A stretch of DNA of 64,000 nt from Macrobrachium rosenbergii (GCF_040412425.1 NC_089749.1:8857662-8921661); one strand, 5' to 3'; numbered from the stretch's first letter, positions 24,643-36,900 are shown. Notes: generated by a model not told the origin, from the sequence alone. Made by a program: numbers and translations.

Positions 24643-26646
24643 TATTACGTTTTATCCAGGTATACAGTTTGTGGGCCATAAATTACATTGTACTCTGCAC
24701 ATGATGCAATCCTTACATGCCTACACTATTAGACAAGGGAAAAATGGTAATGAAAAACCTCTCAAACATTTTCGAACTATCGCTACAAGTTTCAGAGGTA
24801 CTTCATAATCAAGACCAGAATATCATTTAAATGTCAACCATTTTCCAGTGTAGATATGAAGAGAAATGCAGTAACTCTAAATTTCACAAACTATACGTAC
24901 ATCACAGATACTCACTATTTCTCAAAGTGTATCAATTCCGATGCAATAACACAGTGAAAAGACTTTTAAAAATATTTTGAATCTATTAAGATTAAGGGGA
25001 GAACAACACTCGACAAAAGGCATCATATAAATACAACACCGAAATGCTTACACTAAAACACATCTTTATTTCAGGTACATCACTTGAGTTATTCAATGGC
25101 AAGGAATATGTTTTTGACGGAGTGTCGTTGAAACTTGAATAAGACAAAAATACTCGGCCGTAATTCTAATCATCTTGTTCCGTATGAATAGGGTTCACCT
25201 TCTGAATAACCATCATCATCATATTTCACCAATATTTACAAAAAAAAATCATTACCTGTACTAAATTTAACTTAAAAAAACAAAAACACAATCATTACTC
25301 CAGCTGATGGTACATATACTCAGGTTCCACAGATCAAATGGTATCAAATCATCATCATATACTGTATATGTCTTAACCAACCTTTTCCAGTTTCCTAGGC
25401 CTTTATATCGTGTCAGCATCACTTGCAATGACAGAGGAGAAGGGAAGAGTGTATAGTATTTCTGGTCAAAATAAAGAGTTTACTGTACAATGAAAACCTG
25501 GTGCTGGTCTCCAAAAGCTACAATTGTTTCAAAAAACCCTAATTACTTGTACAGTACATATATTCTGTTGGACATTCAGCAAGGATTCTAGAGCTGATGA
25601 ACCCCTAGAATAAAGTCATTTGAATATCTTGAAGTACGATTCTTATAACATGGAAAAGGAAACAAATGTGTATTTGTGAACAGAACAGGCCTACATAGAT
25701 AATGTAATTACTTACACACAAATTCAAGCCACTTAGCATTACTCCAGCATATCGCATATTCACCAATAATCACAACATGCACACAACAGTACATTTAAGC
25801 CACCTTACATTCCTCAAGCATATATACACATTCACCAAAACATACATAACAAAAATTCACCAAATTTGGGGCACCACAAAGTTACATCACAACAGACCAG
25901 TTGCAACTTACGATTGTGCTTGAGAAAACAGTCCACGAACTGAACAACAATTATAAAACTAGAGTTTTAACACTAAAAAGGGCTAGAAAACTGTAGCAAG
26001 CTAAGAAATTAGGTTAAAAACAACAAACCACCCTAACCCAGCACTAGAAGTCCATATACATAATGATAGTTGAAAACGAACGGACAGTTAAAATTTTCCA
26101 CTGGGAAATACTACATGTTAACTAACCAGACACATAACAAGTGATTCAGTTTCCTGTCAATGGGTCTGTGGAACCAGTGTGCACACGCAACCAGCTGGAA
26201 CTAGATGATTTCTTTTATTTCTTCAATGGAGTCTGAGAAGGTAGTGCAGATGCGAGAATGACTGCAGAAGTAGTAAGTTTGAGACTAATCGCATATATCT
26301 CGGCAGTTTTACCAAAGAAAAATACCTTGACGTACTCACACTGAAGAAACCTTTTACTATACTATTCATCATTATAATATGGGGTTTTCATTGGACAGCA
26401 TCTTGACCTCATAACTGAGACACTGATCCATAATGATTCATGTTGCACCGACTCATGTGACAACCTCTCTGTTCTAGATTACCGCATCCCCTTTCATTTG
26501 CAACAATTATAAATCAATATCAATAACATATTTCCCTTGAAAACCTCAATGATCAGATTAACAAATCAAAAGGAGATTAAATTCAAAATGAACAAAGTAT
26601 TTTTGGTATTACGTAATGTCTCACGTAATGTCTCCAAGACAGACGT
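22611..26646. other. Long intergenic stretch downstream of viperin
   Basis: AT-rich DNA with a GA tract at 24572-24640, a GATA-type run near 23340-23370 and an element fragment at 25165-25210. No exon with a recognisable product. The nearest AATAAA signals for the viperin gene on the minus strand lie a few hundred bases below its stop codon, for example at 26214-26219, so part of this stretch may be its 3' UTR. Confidence 0.5.
24572..24640. repeat. (AG)n microsatellite
   Basis: About 68 bp of pure AG, opposite in polarity to all the long CT tracts in the first 21 kb. Confidence 0.95.
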
Positions 26647-29600
26647 TCACCAATCCAGTAACATGTCAGCCTTGCTCCACTTGTATTTGCCCCCTCTCTT
26701 CAAGAACATATTTTCGTCAAAAGCCGAGAAGTTGATGGTATTCTCCACACCCACGTCAAGGATGGATTTAGATGGCTGCTTGCTGCCTCCATCCAAAAAC
26801 CGCATCTGGAAAAAAACCACTTGTAGAGTATACACAAAACAGTTATACATCAATCATACTTTTTGGAAGCCACTCACTAAAATACTACATGGAGTAACTT
26901 TGGCGAGTAAAATACACAAAACAGTAATAAATTAATCATACTTTGGAAGCCACTCACTAAAATACTGTATAGAGTAACTTTGACGAGTAAAATCAATGCA
27001 CTGTATTGGAAAATGTAAAGTTTCTTAGTAAAAAACAAACTCCATCTACTCCCAGTGAATTAGTTATTATCAAAAAACCAAACAAAATTTAACCAATAGT
27101 CATAAAACAAAGTATTTCCATAAGGAGATTGAAAAATGTTTCTACAGTGTTAAGAGAGGTTACAGCATCTTAAGAATATCATATCTGGATTTACCAAGAT
27201 TTCCTCTAAGCTGAAAAGACTGATCCCATCAAAAGTAATAAACAAAAAAAAGGAATCTGCCAGCAACTCACATATTCATCCAGTATGAGATAAGAGTAGC
27301 GCATGGCCTCGTTAGATTCTGGCACCAGGCAAGGAACTTCCTTGTGACGCTCCAGGAACGTCTGGAACTCTTCATCACTTATGACGAACTCTTCAGCATG
27401 CCTGATTGCCTCTTCTCCAGCATTCTCTCCGTCTATGAGAAGGCACTGGAAGACCTGGGGAATATGAAAGGGTAAGATGAACATGCTTTAGAAGACATTT
27501 GTGCACTGCTAACCGAGTCATTGTATGAGGTACGATTCCGCATAATAAATATGCTTTCGAGGACATTTGTGCACTGCTAAATAAATCATTGTATGAGGTA
27601 TGATTCTGCATAATAAATATGCTTTAGAAGATGTCTGTAGATGTCTGTACACTGCTAACCAAATCACTGCATGGAAGTATGATTCTGCATAATAAATATG
27701 CTTTAGAAGATGTTAGTGCAGTGCTAACCACATCATTGTACGAGGTATGATTCTGCATAATAAACATGTTTTAGATGTTTGTGCATTGCTGACCAAATCA
27801 TTGAATGGAACTGTGATTCTACATAACAAACTGCACACTTCTGAATACCTTAAGAGTAGATTCTATAGGTTTTAACAACAAACTGCACACTTCTGAACAT
27901 CTTAAGAGTAGATTCTATAGGTTTTAACAACCACCAACTCTGCAGAAGGTAGACCAAGTAAACTGCTCAGTTAGGATAAGGTTTCCAGTAAGCTAGCACA
28001 AGCATTGGCCGTCTGCACTTTGACCACTTCTGCCAGAGCTTTAGAATATTGATTGGCTGAGGGAAGTCATTTGTAAAGGAATGTTGATTGGCTGTGGGAG
28101 GTCATTTGTAAAGGAATGTTGATTGGCTGTCATGTAAATTTATCAGTTTCTGGGATTAAACTATCCCAGAAATAGCACTGGGTTTTGACCTGGCCCCAAG
28201 AGATAGTTACCGCTTGAATTCAAGGTCAGGCCCAAGTGCTTATAGCATATGAATTTTGTTACTATATTACACATTATAGCTGGAACTTCGAAGGCTGATC
28301 TAGATTCTTCACTCATTGATCTTAATTCTTGTTGCAATAGTTGAAAACTCCTGTCATATGATTACTCTACTTCTTTCAAAATAACAAGAGATAAGCAACA
28401 CTATTAAAAAATAATTACCTTCCACCGGCAAGGGTTGAGTTCCAGTATTTCAGAGGACATATCTTCATCCTTATTGTGTATGTTCACGACTGTGTTTAGC
28501 TTGAAGGCAACCTGGACAAGAGTAAAATGAGCTGGTCAGTAAAGAGGAGTTCCCCAAAATAACGTCTGCATATGCATAACTTTACATATGGCATAACTTG
28601 CAAAAGTATTTTCTTTTACCGTTCAAGCGTGAAACCACATTACACCCCAAAATAAAATCAAAATAAAAATATCCTTCCGACAACTTTAAACTTTCTGTGA
28701 CTCACTTTATACTGAGCACACCACTGCCTCACTCTCTTCAGACTATCCAGGTGGTTCTTCTTTCCCTGCTGTCGACCAATCAGAGCGTTCGTCTCAGGCA
28801 CAAAACTGTCACAAGACAGTGCCAGAATGTCAAGGTCCTCCCCTGTTGAAAGTGAAATGACAGGTTTGGTTATAATCAGTGCACAACAGCACAGCACATG
28901 TATGGATGCTTACACAGAAAATGTAAAATAATAAATTTTATCAAGAGAAAATATAATACAGCGAGAATTCTCTACTCATTATTTTTAAGTGTACATGACA
29001 TGACAGGGGCAGAGAGAAAACTAACCAAATTCCTTGAACCAGCCTTCAGTAATCAAACTGCCATTGGAGACTATTGTGACAGATGGCAGCTGAAGTTCTT
29101 TCTTGCAGTACCGCACCATCTCTCCAACGTAACGCCCACGGTCTTTCATAAACGGCTCGCCACCGCTGAAATTCACTTTTTCCATGCCTGGAAAATACAT
29201 TTGCAATTTCAACCGGTTTTCTCCGACACTGGTTACGTATGTGTGGAATTGGAATATAAAACTTAGGCCAAAGGCCAAGCGCTGGAACCTATGAGGCCAT
29301 TCATTGTTAAAATAATGCTGGAAAAATTGTTTCAAATCATTCATCCCTAAAAATAATGTTGAACAAAATGTTTCAAAAGGGTGGAAAGTAGGATGGAAGA
29401 ATGAGAAAAAGAATAAGGTATAGTGAAAGGGAAGAAAGGGGTGGCAACTGGGGGGAGAAGGGATACTGCAAAGAAATTTTAAGTATTGCCTCATATACTT
29501 GATACATTATATGATGTTAATTTTTCTTAATTTCATTTCTGGTTGGGAAATCAAAAATCAAACACGGACACAGCACAAAAACAGAGTGCTCCACAATTTT

Positions 29601-31392
29601 GCAAAAAAATTTAAAAATGCAACATCCAGAAGCCATATTTCTGAGAGAGTCTGACTCGAAAGAATTACGAGTACAATTATGCCGCTTTTCACATAAATAT
29701 CTATGGCAATGAAAAAATGCACTGAAAAAGCACATCAAGCTCTTACATGAATTAGGTTTCATTCCAAACATCATGCACTGACATTAGTGAGGCTACACAT
29801 TTAAAGTCTCTATCAAATCTGTACACCAGCAATATTCAGTGCCGTCTGCCAACAAATACCTATTGTTCCTAGTAATCTATTCTTTTATCACTTTTCCAAT
29901 CATTGACAGGTAACCCCGCAAAATTTCAAAGAGTGCCTACTACTTGATAGACCAAAGAACTGTTGTGATTTCTTGTTGAATAAAGGAGGCAATCTAAATA
30001 TTCGCTGTTCCGTTAAATAGTAACTTGTTGAGAATTAAAATCAACCACGACAAAGCGAAGAAGAAAGGGCAAGTATTGCCTACACGTAAGCACTCTGCCT
30101 TACCTGCATCTCTGAGCATTCTCAGTCCTCTCTTGGCCTCCTCCAGAGGAAGGACAAAGGAGGTCTTGGCGGTGTGAAAGCAGAAGCCACATTTGTAATT
30201 GCATTGCCTGTTCAGGGAAGAAGAGACACAACTATTATTACAGTATACACAATGAATAAGGCATGGGATAGGCCTATATTTAATTTGAAGTAATCTATAC
30301 TTACAGATGTAGTATTTACAACATAAATAAGCATGTTACTATACATTCAGATATACTTTTGTCAGTAATTCACTGTACTGTAATCATTTAGTGGTATTAA
30401 CGTGACAATAAAACTCCAAAGTCAGAAATTTTACAAAATAATAAAATTGTACACTAGAAAAGTTTTCACAGTTTCATACAACCCATCCAACAAGAACACT
30501 ACTTGATATATTCAAACTTACCTTGTAAAATGATAGTTTACACTATTCAAACTTACCTTGTAAAATGATAGTTTACACTTGTGGGAACTGTTCTTGTCTG
30601 ATCACTGTTTTCTTCCTCATTTCTTTCGACTTTTCTGTCCTTGACGTTTTTTAACCTCAGCCATTCTCCAACTTTCTTCCTGACAATCACCATCCACAGT
30701 CCAATGGTGAGTAGGCCTAGTGACACCTGTATCAGCAAGTCTGTGGGTACAGTTTCAAACAAAGATTAGTTGGCTGACCTTACGACGAGATTTGTTCAAC
30801 TACTCTAAAAGCAAACATTTTAAGCCAATTTCAAGACAAACCAACCCGCACTTGTTTATACTCACTATACAATAAAACTTCAACAACAAAACTCATTATT
30901 CATTAGAAAATAAATTTAGAATCTGTAGTTGCCCCAATAAATCATGCTTCACATTTGTCATTAAAGGCAAGTAACTGTTTTTATAGTTTGTAAAGAAAAC
31001 AACTGTACAGACAGGATGAGTCTCTCACAAAAGACTAAGGAAGGTTGCTATCACCACACTTCCTTCAACCACTTTTTATCTACCAAAATGCCCAGATTTC
31101 TTAGGTACTTCCTGCTACACTGATAGATGAATAGGGAACGGTATTGGTTGCCATAGCAACTCAGATAAACATCACTCGAACTCTGTTACTGACTAGGACT
31201 TGGGGAAAAAAATTAATGGTGAATTTTGCAAAAGTTTACTAGAACCTTTTGGCAAACAAAATTAACGGCAAATTCTAAAAATTTTCACTATCAGGGGAAA
31301 CAAAATTAATGGCTAATATTGAAAATTCTCATTATACTGCACCTGATAAGCCTATACACAGCACACAATAATTAAAATTCACTCTTACCCAT
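26647..31392 (-). CDS. RSAD2: Viperin (radical SAM domain-containing protein 2)
   Basis: Eight-exon minus-strand gene encoding 341 residues. Coding exons are 31389-31392 (ATGG), 30557-30740, 30104-30207, 29026-29187, 28706-28842, 28419-28511, 27272-27454 and 26647-26805; all introns are GT-AG and the phases join without error. Viperin is an interferon-type antiviral radical-SAM enzyme that converts CTP to the chain terminator ddhCTP on ER and lipid-droplet membranes. Seen here: an N-terminal hydrophobic/amphipathic segment (residues 3-22), the iron-sulfur motif CNYKCGFC (Cys65, 69, 72), the SAM-binding NFSGGEPF segment, SCDSF and NALIGRxQGKKNH, and the C-terminal SKADMLLDW whose last Trp is the site by which the family receives its cluster. 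Vertebrate forms are about 360 residues; the difference is in the N-terminal linker. The start was chosen because exon 1 ends ATGG|GTAAGA and joins exon 2 in frame to give [10 protein letters not shown]. Confidence 0.95.
27470..28140. repeat. Cluster of three short tandem repeats in viperin intron 6
   Basis: About five ~75 bp units (CATAATAAATATGCTTTAGA ... CACTGCTAACCAAATCATTG, 27470-27800) are followed by two ~58 bp units (ACAAACTGCACACTTCTGAA ... TCTATAGGTTTTAAC, 27827-27931). Three ~38 bp units then follow (AATGTTGATTGGCTGTG, 28035-28120). Confidence 0.85.
29262..29500 (+). repeat. Dispersed repeat family B inside viperin intron 3
   Basis: AACTTAGGCCAAAGGCCAAG CGCTGG to GGAGAAGGGATACTGC matches the 22 kb copy. 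It lies close upstream (in gene orientation) of exon 4. Confidence 0.7.
30511..30578 (-). promoter_or_regulatory. Tandemly duplicated splice donor of viperin exon 2
   Basis: A 35 bp unit that includes the end of exon 2 and its donor (ACAAG|GTAAGT) is present twice. The copies (30511-30543 and 30546-30578) are identical over 33 bp. The proximal donor at 30556 keeps the frame. Use of the distal one at 30521 would add 35 nt beginning with an in-frame TAA right after Arg63. Confidence 0.85.
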
Positions 31393-31484
31393 CTTTAAGG
31401 TCTTGGAAACGACGAAAAACCACTGGGATCGCAAAACAATGCAGAATAGCACTAAGTTACGTCGACACTGCAAGAGCTGACTAG

Positions 31485-31522
31485 AATATTGACTGGCTTC
31501 CCGACTCCCAGCATTTATATGA
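31485..31522 (-). promoter_or_regulatory. Viperin core promoter (TATA + initiator-like)
   Basis: On the minus strand CATATAAATGC places a TATA box at 31513-31519. About 25 bp downstream is CCAGTCA (near 31491-31496), close to the arthropod TCAGT initiator. A start there gives a 5' UTR of about 100 nt before the ATGG at the end of exon 1. No convincing ISRE or NF-kB site was identified by eye. Confidence 0.5.
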
Positions 31523-31619
31523 AGCGCTCCTGCATTCCAATACGCGTACCGTACCGAAACGTCGTGCAACATTCGTGTACGACGACTCGAGAACCAGGAA
31601 CGTTCGTAGGGATTTAGAT

Positions 31620-33160
31620 ATTTCCCTTCTTTATTACCAGTATTTTCACTCTTCCCAAAGTCCTACGCTTTAAAAGGACATTACGAGAAGAAAGATGAAG
31701 AAAATGTTTAAAATTACAACTTGATTGAAAGGGTTACAGGTAAAACTTACCGGCAAATCATGGTGCAACAAACAAGGTTGCAGGCCGACAGCTTATCCGT
31801 CAGACCCGCTTCGAACGAGTACAGTCCGGTACGTGACAGGATGTAAATCAATAATCTGGAATTAAATTATCTCTGTTACAGTTAATATATGTATGAAGAC
31901 ATTAAACCCGCTTCTAAGAATGAAAAAAAATGTCTGATTTTCGAATGAAAGAGGCTAGTGACAAAAAATACATACAGTTAAGGTTACGGCCAAAACGTTT
32001 CATCCAAAATCTACGTAGCCTAGTAGAGTGACGTAATGCTTACGTTTTTGCGGGTATAAGGGCGCAAATAGATCCTCACATGACTTTAATACTGTAAGAA
32101 TTTCTCAAACGAGCTAAATAACATAGCAGACGTCCCTTGGCGACAAAACACAACTTATCGACGAAACTCGCCGATGTAAACAACAGACATGAACTTCATA
32201 CTAGAAAGCAAACACGACTTACAAAACAATATCTGATTTATTAGACATTATATTGATTTGCTGGGCCTTTGCACTAGTAATCTACAAACCTGTTACCAAC
32301 CTATATATGCATTAGTAATCTAAAGACCTGTTACCAGCCTATATAAGCATTAGGACCATTTTAATCTGGTAAATCTTCCACATCAGCCCCGCCATGAGTG
32401 GTGAAAGCTATCGATTTTGTGCGGGTCGCCTTTCGAGGCTTCGTTTGCGCGATGAATGTCCGTCACTGCTTGAAATGTTTTCGTTCTTATTCTTATTTTA
32501 TTCTTTTCTGTGAATAAAACCTGTGCTTCTTCATCTCCCTGTCGATATTATTAAATGATGATGCAATCTGGGGAATTCTCAGTAATTTGCCACTTCCGTT
32601 TCTTTCAAGAGATAATAAAGAGTTCCATTTACCATCTTACATTACTTCGTATTGTAAATGTGAATATATGTGAACTGAAGAGTTGAAGGTATGTTTTTTG
32701 TCAATCCTAATGTCATACCATCATGAAGATTCAACATATCACATAAATGTTTTCGTCTACAGCTCAGCCGCTGTGAAAAATATATATGTAAACACACCAC
32801 ATACTGCGTAGCTTGTCATAACTACGTAAGCTTGTGGTACCCAGGCAGACGTTGTCCTACGAAGCGAATTAGTAAATTTTAACTTTCTTTTGCGAGGAGA
32901 TTAAACCTCGCTTAATTTATTTCATATTTCTTATAATAATAAATCTTTTAGGGTCGAACATATAAATGTAAATCATTACGAAACTCCTTGAACTAGATTT
33001 GGAGTGTTTGTCAAGGTTACGTGTGTATAATGGCAGTTGCGTGTGAAAATGATATTGCTTTTACAAAGAAAATCGCGATAGGCCTACTCCTAACGTTATC
33101 AACCACGTAAGGGTTAAAAAAAAACTTAAAGTGAAGTTACCTTGTAAGTCCTATGTCTAC
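31620..33160. other. Intergenic upstream of viperin
   Basis: AT-rich. A possible minus-strand donor (TTTGCCG|GTAAGT near 31749) and acceptor (TTCCAG near 31856) could bound a ~105 nt exon, but there is no recognisable product and the frame does not join viperin. Confidence 0.4.
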
Positions 33161-33163
33161 ATT

Positions 33164-33388
33164 TTACTTATTAAATTTCACTTTAAGTTTAATATCAGTA
33201 CCTGCGTTTCTCTCGTCTCTTCCATCTTTGGTTGAGAATTCATTCTCGACAAGTTGTCTGAGGAGTACTGTGGTCACACAATTGTTAATCATGTCCCCAC
33301 CTAATCTAAAATTAATGATTATATTACTCTTTATAAACTCATCATATTTTTGCCATTCTTGTTCGGAGGATTCAAAAGGAAAATCCAT
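33164..33388 (-). CDS. Possible small ORF or isolated first exon, 74 codons
   Basis: An ATG-started frame (MDFPFESSEQEW ... KVKFNK) has mixed charged and hydrophobic content unlike the repeat-derived frames around it. It contains a possible donor (AACGCAG|GTACTG) and runs to a stop, with a second donor (ACAAG|GTAACT) shortly after. I do not recognise the protein. It could be an independent micro-gene, an upstream exon of viperin (the first donor is phase-compatible with viperin exon 2), or chance. Confidence 0.25.
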   Translation of the reverse strand: MDFPFESSEQEWQKYDEFIKSNIIINFRLGGDMINNCVTTVLLRQLVENEFSTKDGRDERNAGTDIKLKVKFNK

Positions 33389-35595
33389 CTTACAAATTTA
33401 ACGCAATTCCCTCTTTGAGAAGACCTACTCTCATTGATTTGATGTTCGTGACAAGTGTAACGATTTCTTGCGTTTCTCGCGTGTTACTTCGTCAGGTGTT
33501 ACATTTAGTAACTGAGCAATCTTGCTCTTGTACGAAGACAAGTGCCGAGGTCTCTTGACTATCGTGTTTGTTACTCTTCAAGCAAACATATATATTTATT
33601 TGCACGATATGGAGAAATGCACAATCGACGTCTTGCGCATATTAAAAGAACGGTAGATGTGTTATGGTCAAATTCTTCTTCTTCTTCTTCTTCTTCTTCT
33701 TCTGAGGGAGAGAGAGAGAGATATATATATATATGAATGATTTTTCTAGGAGAGAAAAATGTTGTCTTTTCATTTTATCAACACATTTCCGCGTATGTGT
33801 TCTCACACACACATACAGTAGGCCTATATGTGCTAAAGGAGTAGGCCTACCGTTAATACATCGCCCACAACTAAAATATATTATAGCAACCGATTACAAC
33901 TTTGTTCTTTATGTTTTCAAAACAAAATTCCACAGAACTTTTTTTTTAATTTTTATACCGGATCGAGGCAGCTCCTGAACCTAAAGAAAAAAATTTCTTG
34001 AGTAATCCATCAAAGAACGTACAGGAACTTACGGAACGTGTTCCGCCTTCTTGTTTGTGTCTTCACAAAAGGGAATTCTTGTTCTGTCATTAATATTCCC
34101 AGGCTTCCTGTTTTGGACGCATTAATGGCTTCTGTATAAAACGAATAGGCCTAGGCCTAGGGATTAGCTCAGATGTTCAGTGGACAAAAATAAAAGTCTT
34201 CATTATACCCTAATTACACCACAGTTGCATAAGGAGAAATGTCTTCACGTTATTTTACCCGTTATTTTCGAGATTTTGACGGGATTCAAACAGTAGTATT
34301 ACGTCAAACAACGTGATAAGATTAGTGTCATGTAATTATCTTAAATTTTTTCACACTCACGCTTCCGTACATTTCAGTATTGGTGGATATCTAACGTGAC
34401 TGTTACTTTGTAATTTTTACTTCCTGGTGCATTTTTAACAAAGCATTTCTATGTTCACGTCTGAGCAAGAACGAGGAGGAAAGAATCTATGTTACTGCTT
34501 TAAATTCAACGTATCGAGTGACGCAACAAGAGCCTACATTGAACGAACATTCATATGAAAGTGTATAAACGGTAACGCAGCTGTGGAGATGTGGCAACTA
34601 CCAGGTGACGCCATGTCTCGGGACCTTGGCCTTGGTGATAAAAAAAGAAGAAGAAGAAAACGAAGAAGAAGGAGATTAAGCCAGTGGGGTTTTTTTATAG
34701 TAAGGATCGGACACGTTTGAAAGATAATCCTGACGAATGAAACACGTACCTACTGCTTGCAAGCATGGATTCTTAGTATGCCATTCATGGTGTAAATGAC
34801 CAAATTAGCTATCGCATTAACCTTGAAACGCCTTATCGGTTGGTAAATCATTTAACTGGAAATAGATGTCTAAAAAAAGGGGGGCCGGTTTACGGATTTG
34901 ACTCTTACAAGTAACATTAAGCGTCTTCGTAAGATCTTTATAAAAATTAAGTACATTTTTTAGCATAGAGGCGTCTTCAGTAACTTCGTTATTTTGAACA
35001 GCTCTAACTGTATTTATCTTATATTTTCAGCTTCTGGTACTAAGTTTGTACAAAAAGTTATTAATATTTCTGTATATCCAGTGTTGACAATCTTTCAATT
35101 AAGAGTTTGATGTATAAATTATTAGGAAATGGCTTAGTGTCAACATGAAACAATGACAAATAAGATAAAAAATAAAAAATGAAGAATACTGCCGTAAGAC
35201 AACCACCAAAAAATGTAAAAGGTATTTTATGTAATTTATAACGATTGAAAGCCAATTATTTAGAACTGTGAGGTAACTTATGGTTGATGTAATAAATACA
35301 GTCTAACTATTTTAGTTTTGTCACGTAAACTGTGTAACCTATGAAAACAAAGCGATCAGAAAAAGAAAATGAGACGTTGGACAATTTCCCAAATCAGACA
35401 TTGATGGCAGAAACCAACGGAATTATTTGTTGTGAAATTCTTATTATATAACCATAAAATTATAGACAAGGTCCAAGATTATGAAAAAAAAACCTTCCTG
35501 CAAAAACATACAATGGCTGCATGGATTAATCCAACAAAATAGGCTAGGTAAACGGACCTACGAAGACATTAGGCCTACACTTTTTCGTGAAGCAA
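33389..35595. other. Intergenic, no gene recognised
   Basis: AT-rich with a TTC/GA/TA microsatellite run at 33676-33735, several TAGGCCTA words (33819, 33841, and an overlapping pair at 34147) and no supported exon. Confidence 0.5.
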
Positions 35596-35599
35596 GTCG

Positions 35600-35756
35600 A
35601 AAGGTAAGTTTACTAGTTAAAATTGACTAGACCTATGTGAACAGGTAAACTTTACTAGACCCATATGAATAGGTAAAATTTATTAGACCTAAGTGAAAAG
35701 GTAAAGCTTACTAGACCTAAGTGAAAAAGTTAAGTTTACTAGGCCTAAGTGATCTG
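35600..35756. repeat. ~36 bp minisatellite, about 4-5 units
   Basis: Units of the form AGGTAAAGCTTACTAGACCT AAGTGAA, with diverged outer units. The last contains TAGGCCTA. Confidence 0.8.
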
Positions 35757-36841
35757 GTATTTGGTCATTAGATTATTTGCTCTCCATTCTAAGATTCCTA
35801 GTCCCTAATCTTGAATTTCTTTTTTTAGCAAAAATGCCCAGTTCAAAAACGAAAGAAACCCGTTTATTGTTGACAGAATCATAGCAAATTGCGATTATAT
35901 AAGTATATACTGATTTTCCAGTATTATCCAGTTAACAAAACGCTTACGGACTGAAACGGGAAATATGTAATACAGGAAGCTACCGAGTCGAATCGCAATG
36001 CCGATACTCGGTGGATGATTGCACCATCATTGCGCCAAGATTGATCATCAAATTCACCTCTCTCGATACAAATCTTACAAAAATATTTAAACCTAATGGT
36101 AAAAATATAGATTTAGACTTTAGCATTATATAAACATCAGATTTTACAAGTCTGGGAACGACTTTTCGTAGCTAGACCTATTAAAATTAAAAACGTAGAA
36201 TAAGCAAATTTATTTCACATTACTAAGTCGCCGTTGGGTCGTTTTTTTTAAATTGAATCACGTAACGAAACTAGTTTTCTTTTAATTGAACACCGTTAAC
36301 TGCGGAGTCTCTAACAAGAAATACCTGTTATGTGATTGAAACCACCTCCTGTGGCTACTTAAATTTCAAAGATTAGAAATGGCTACTTATGCACTTAATT
36401 TCTTATCTGTTTGAATTAAGCCCCTTAATCCTTTAGTTTCCCCCATTTCAGAGCTCTTTCGGCCTATTTCACTGTATTCTACTGTGTTTGGGAGCTTCTA
36501 GGAATATATTCATTGATTTTAGTATGGATATACTTTCAAAAATGTGTATTTGTTTGTATATACAGTAGTATTTCAATACATATTGTAACATTTCAGAGCA
36601 TTTCTCTGCATTTCAGCGTATTCAGGTAATTAGGTCATGAGGGAAATGCCATGACTTTCTTTATAATATTAACTCAGTGTCTTTAAATTCTTTTAAAACG
36701 ACTTGAAATCATTTGTAAATAATTACTCTGACTTTTTCTTTTTTATTTTCTTTTCGCTTTCTTTTTTTCTACCTGAAATATTAGTAGGACTGTTACGTCA
36801 TCCGGTGTTTTCACGCGGACAGTGTTACCAGCTCAAGGAAG

Positions 36842-36900
36842 ATGGCAGCTGATGACCCAACATTAAGCATTCCAAAGAGTGGCATCACGTATGATTGTGG
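36842..36900 (+). CDS. Possible orphan first exon, RPABC4-like N-terminus
   Basis: GGAAGATGGCAGC gives a strong start context. The frame reads MAADDPTLSIPKSGITYDCG and reaches a donor (TGTGG|GTGCGT). A Pro/Lys-rich lead into xxTYxCG is how the small RNA polymerase subunit RPABC4 (POLR2K) begins, just before its first zinc-binding Cys pair. The second exon, which should carry the RDPIRCRECGYR-type sequence, was not found on the plus strand downstream. The exon may be orphaned, belong to another gene, or be chance; the family link rests on a few residues. Confidence 0.3.

Noticed and set aside
26537..26935. 132-codon plus-strand frame over the last viperin exon
   Set aside because: Antisense shadow of exon 8; the minus frame encodes the conserved viperin C-terminus.
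29021..29494. Extension of viperin exon 4 upstream as one 157-codon frame
   Set aside because: The upstream part is repeat family B; a clear acceptor (TTTTCCAG) at 29188 starts the conserved exon.
30741..30762. Viperin start upstream of 30740 in the exon 2 frame
   Set aside because: That codon is TTG and the segment ends in an acceptor (GTACCCACAG); the ATG comes from exon 1.
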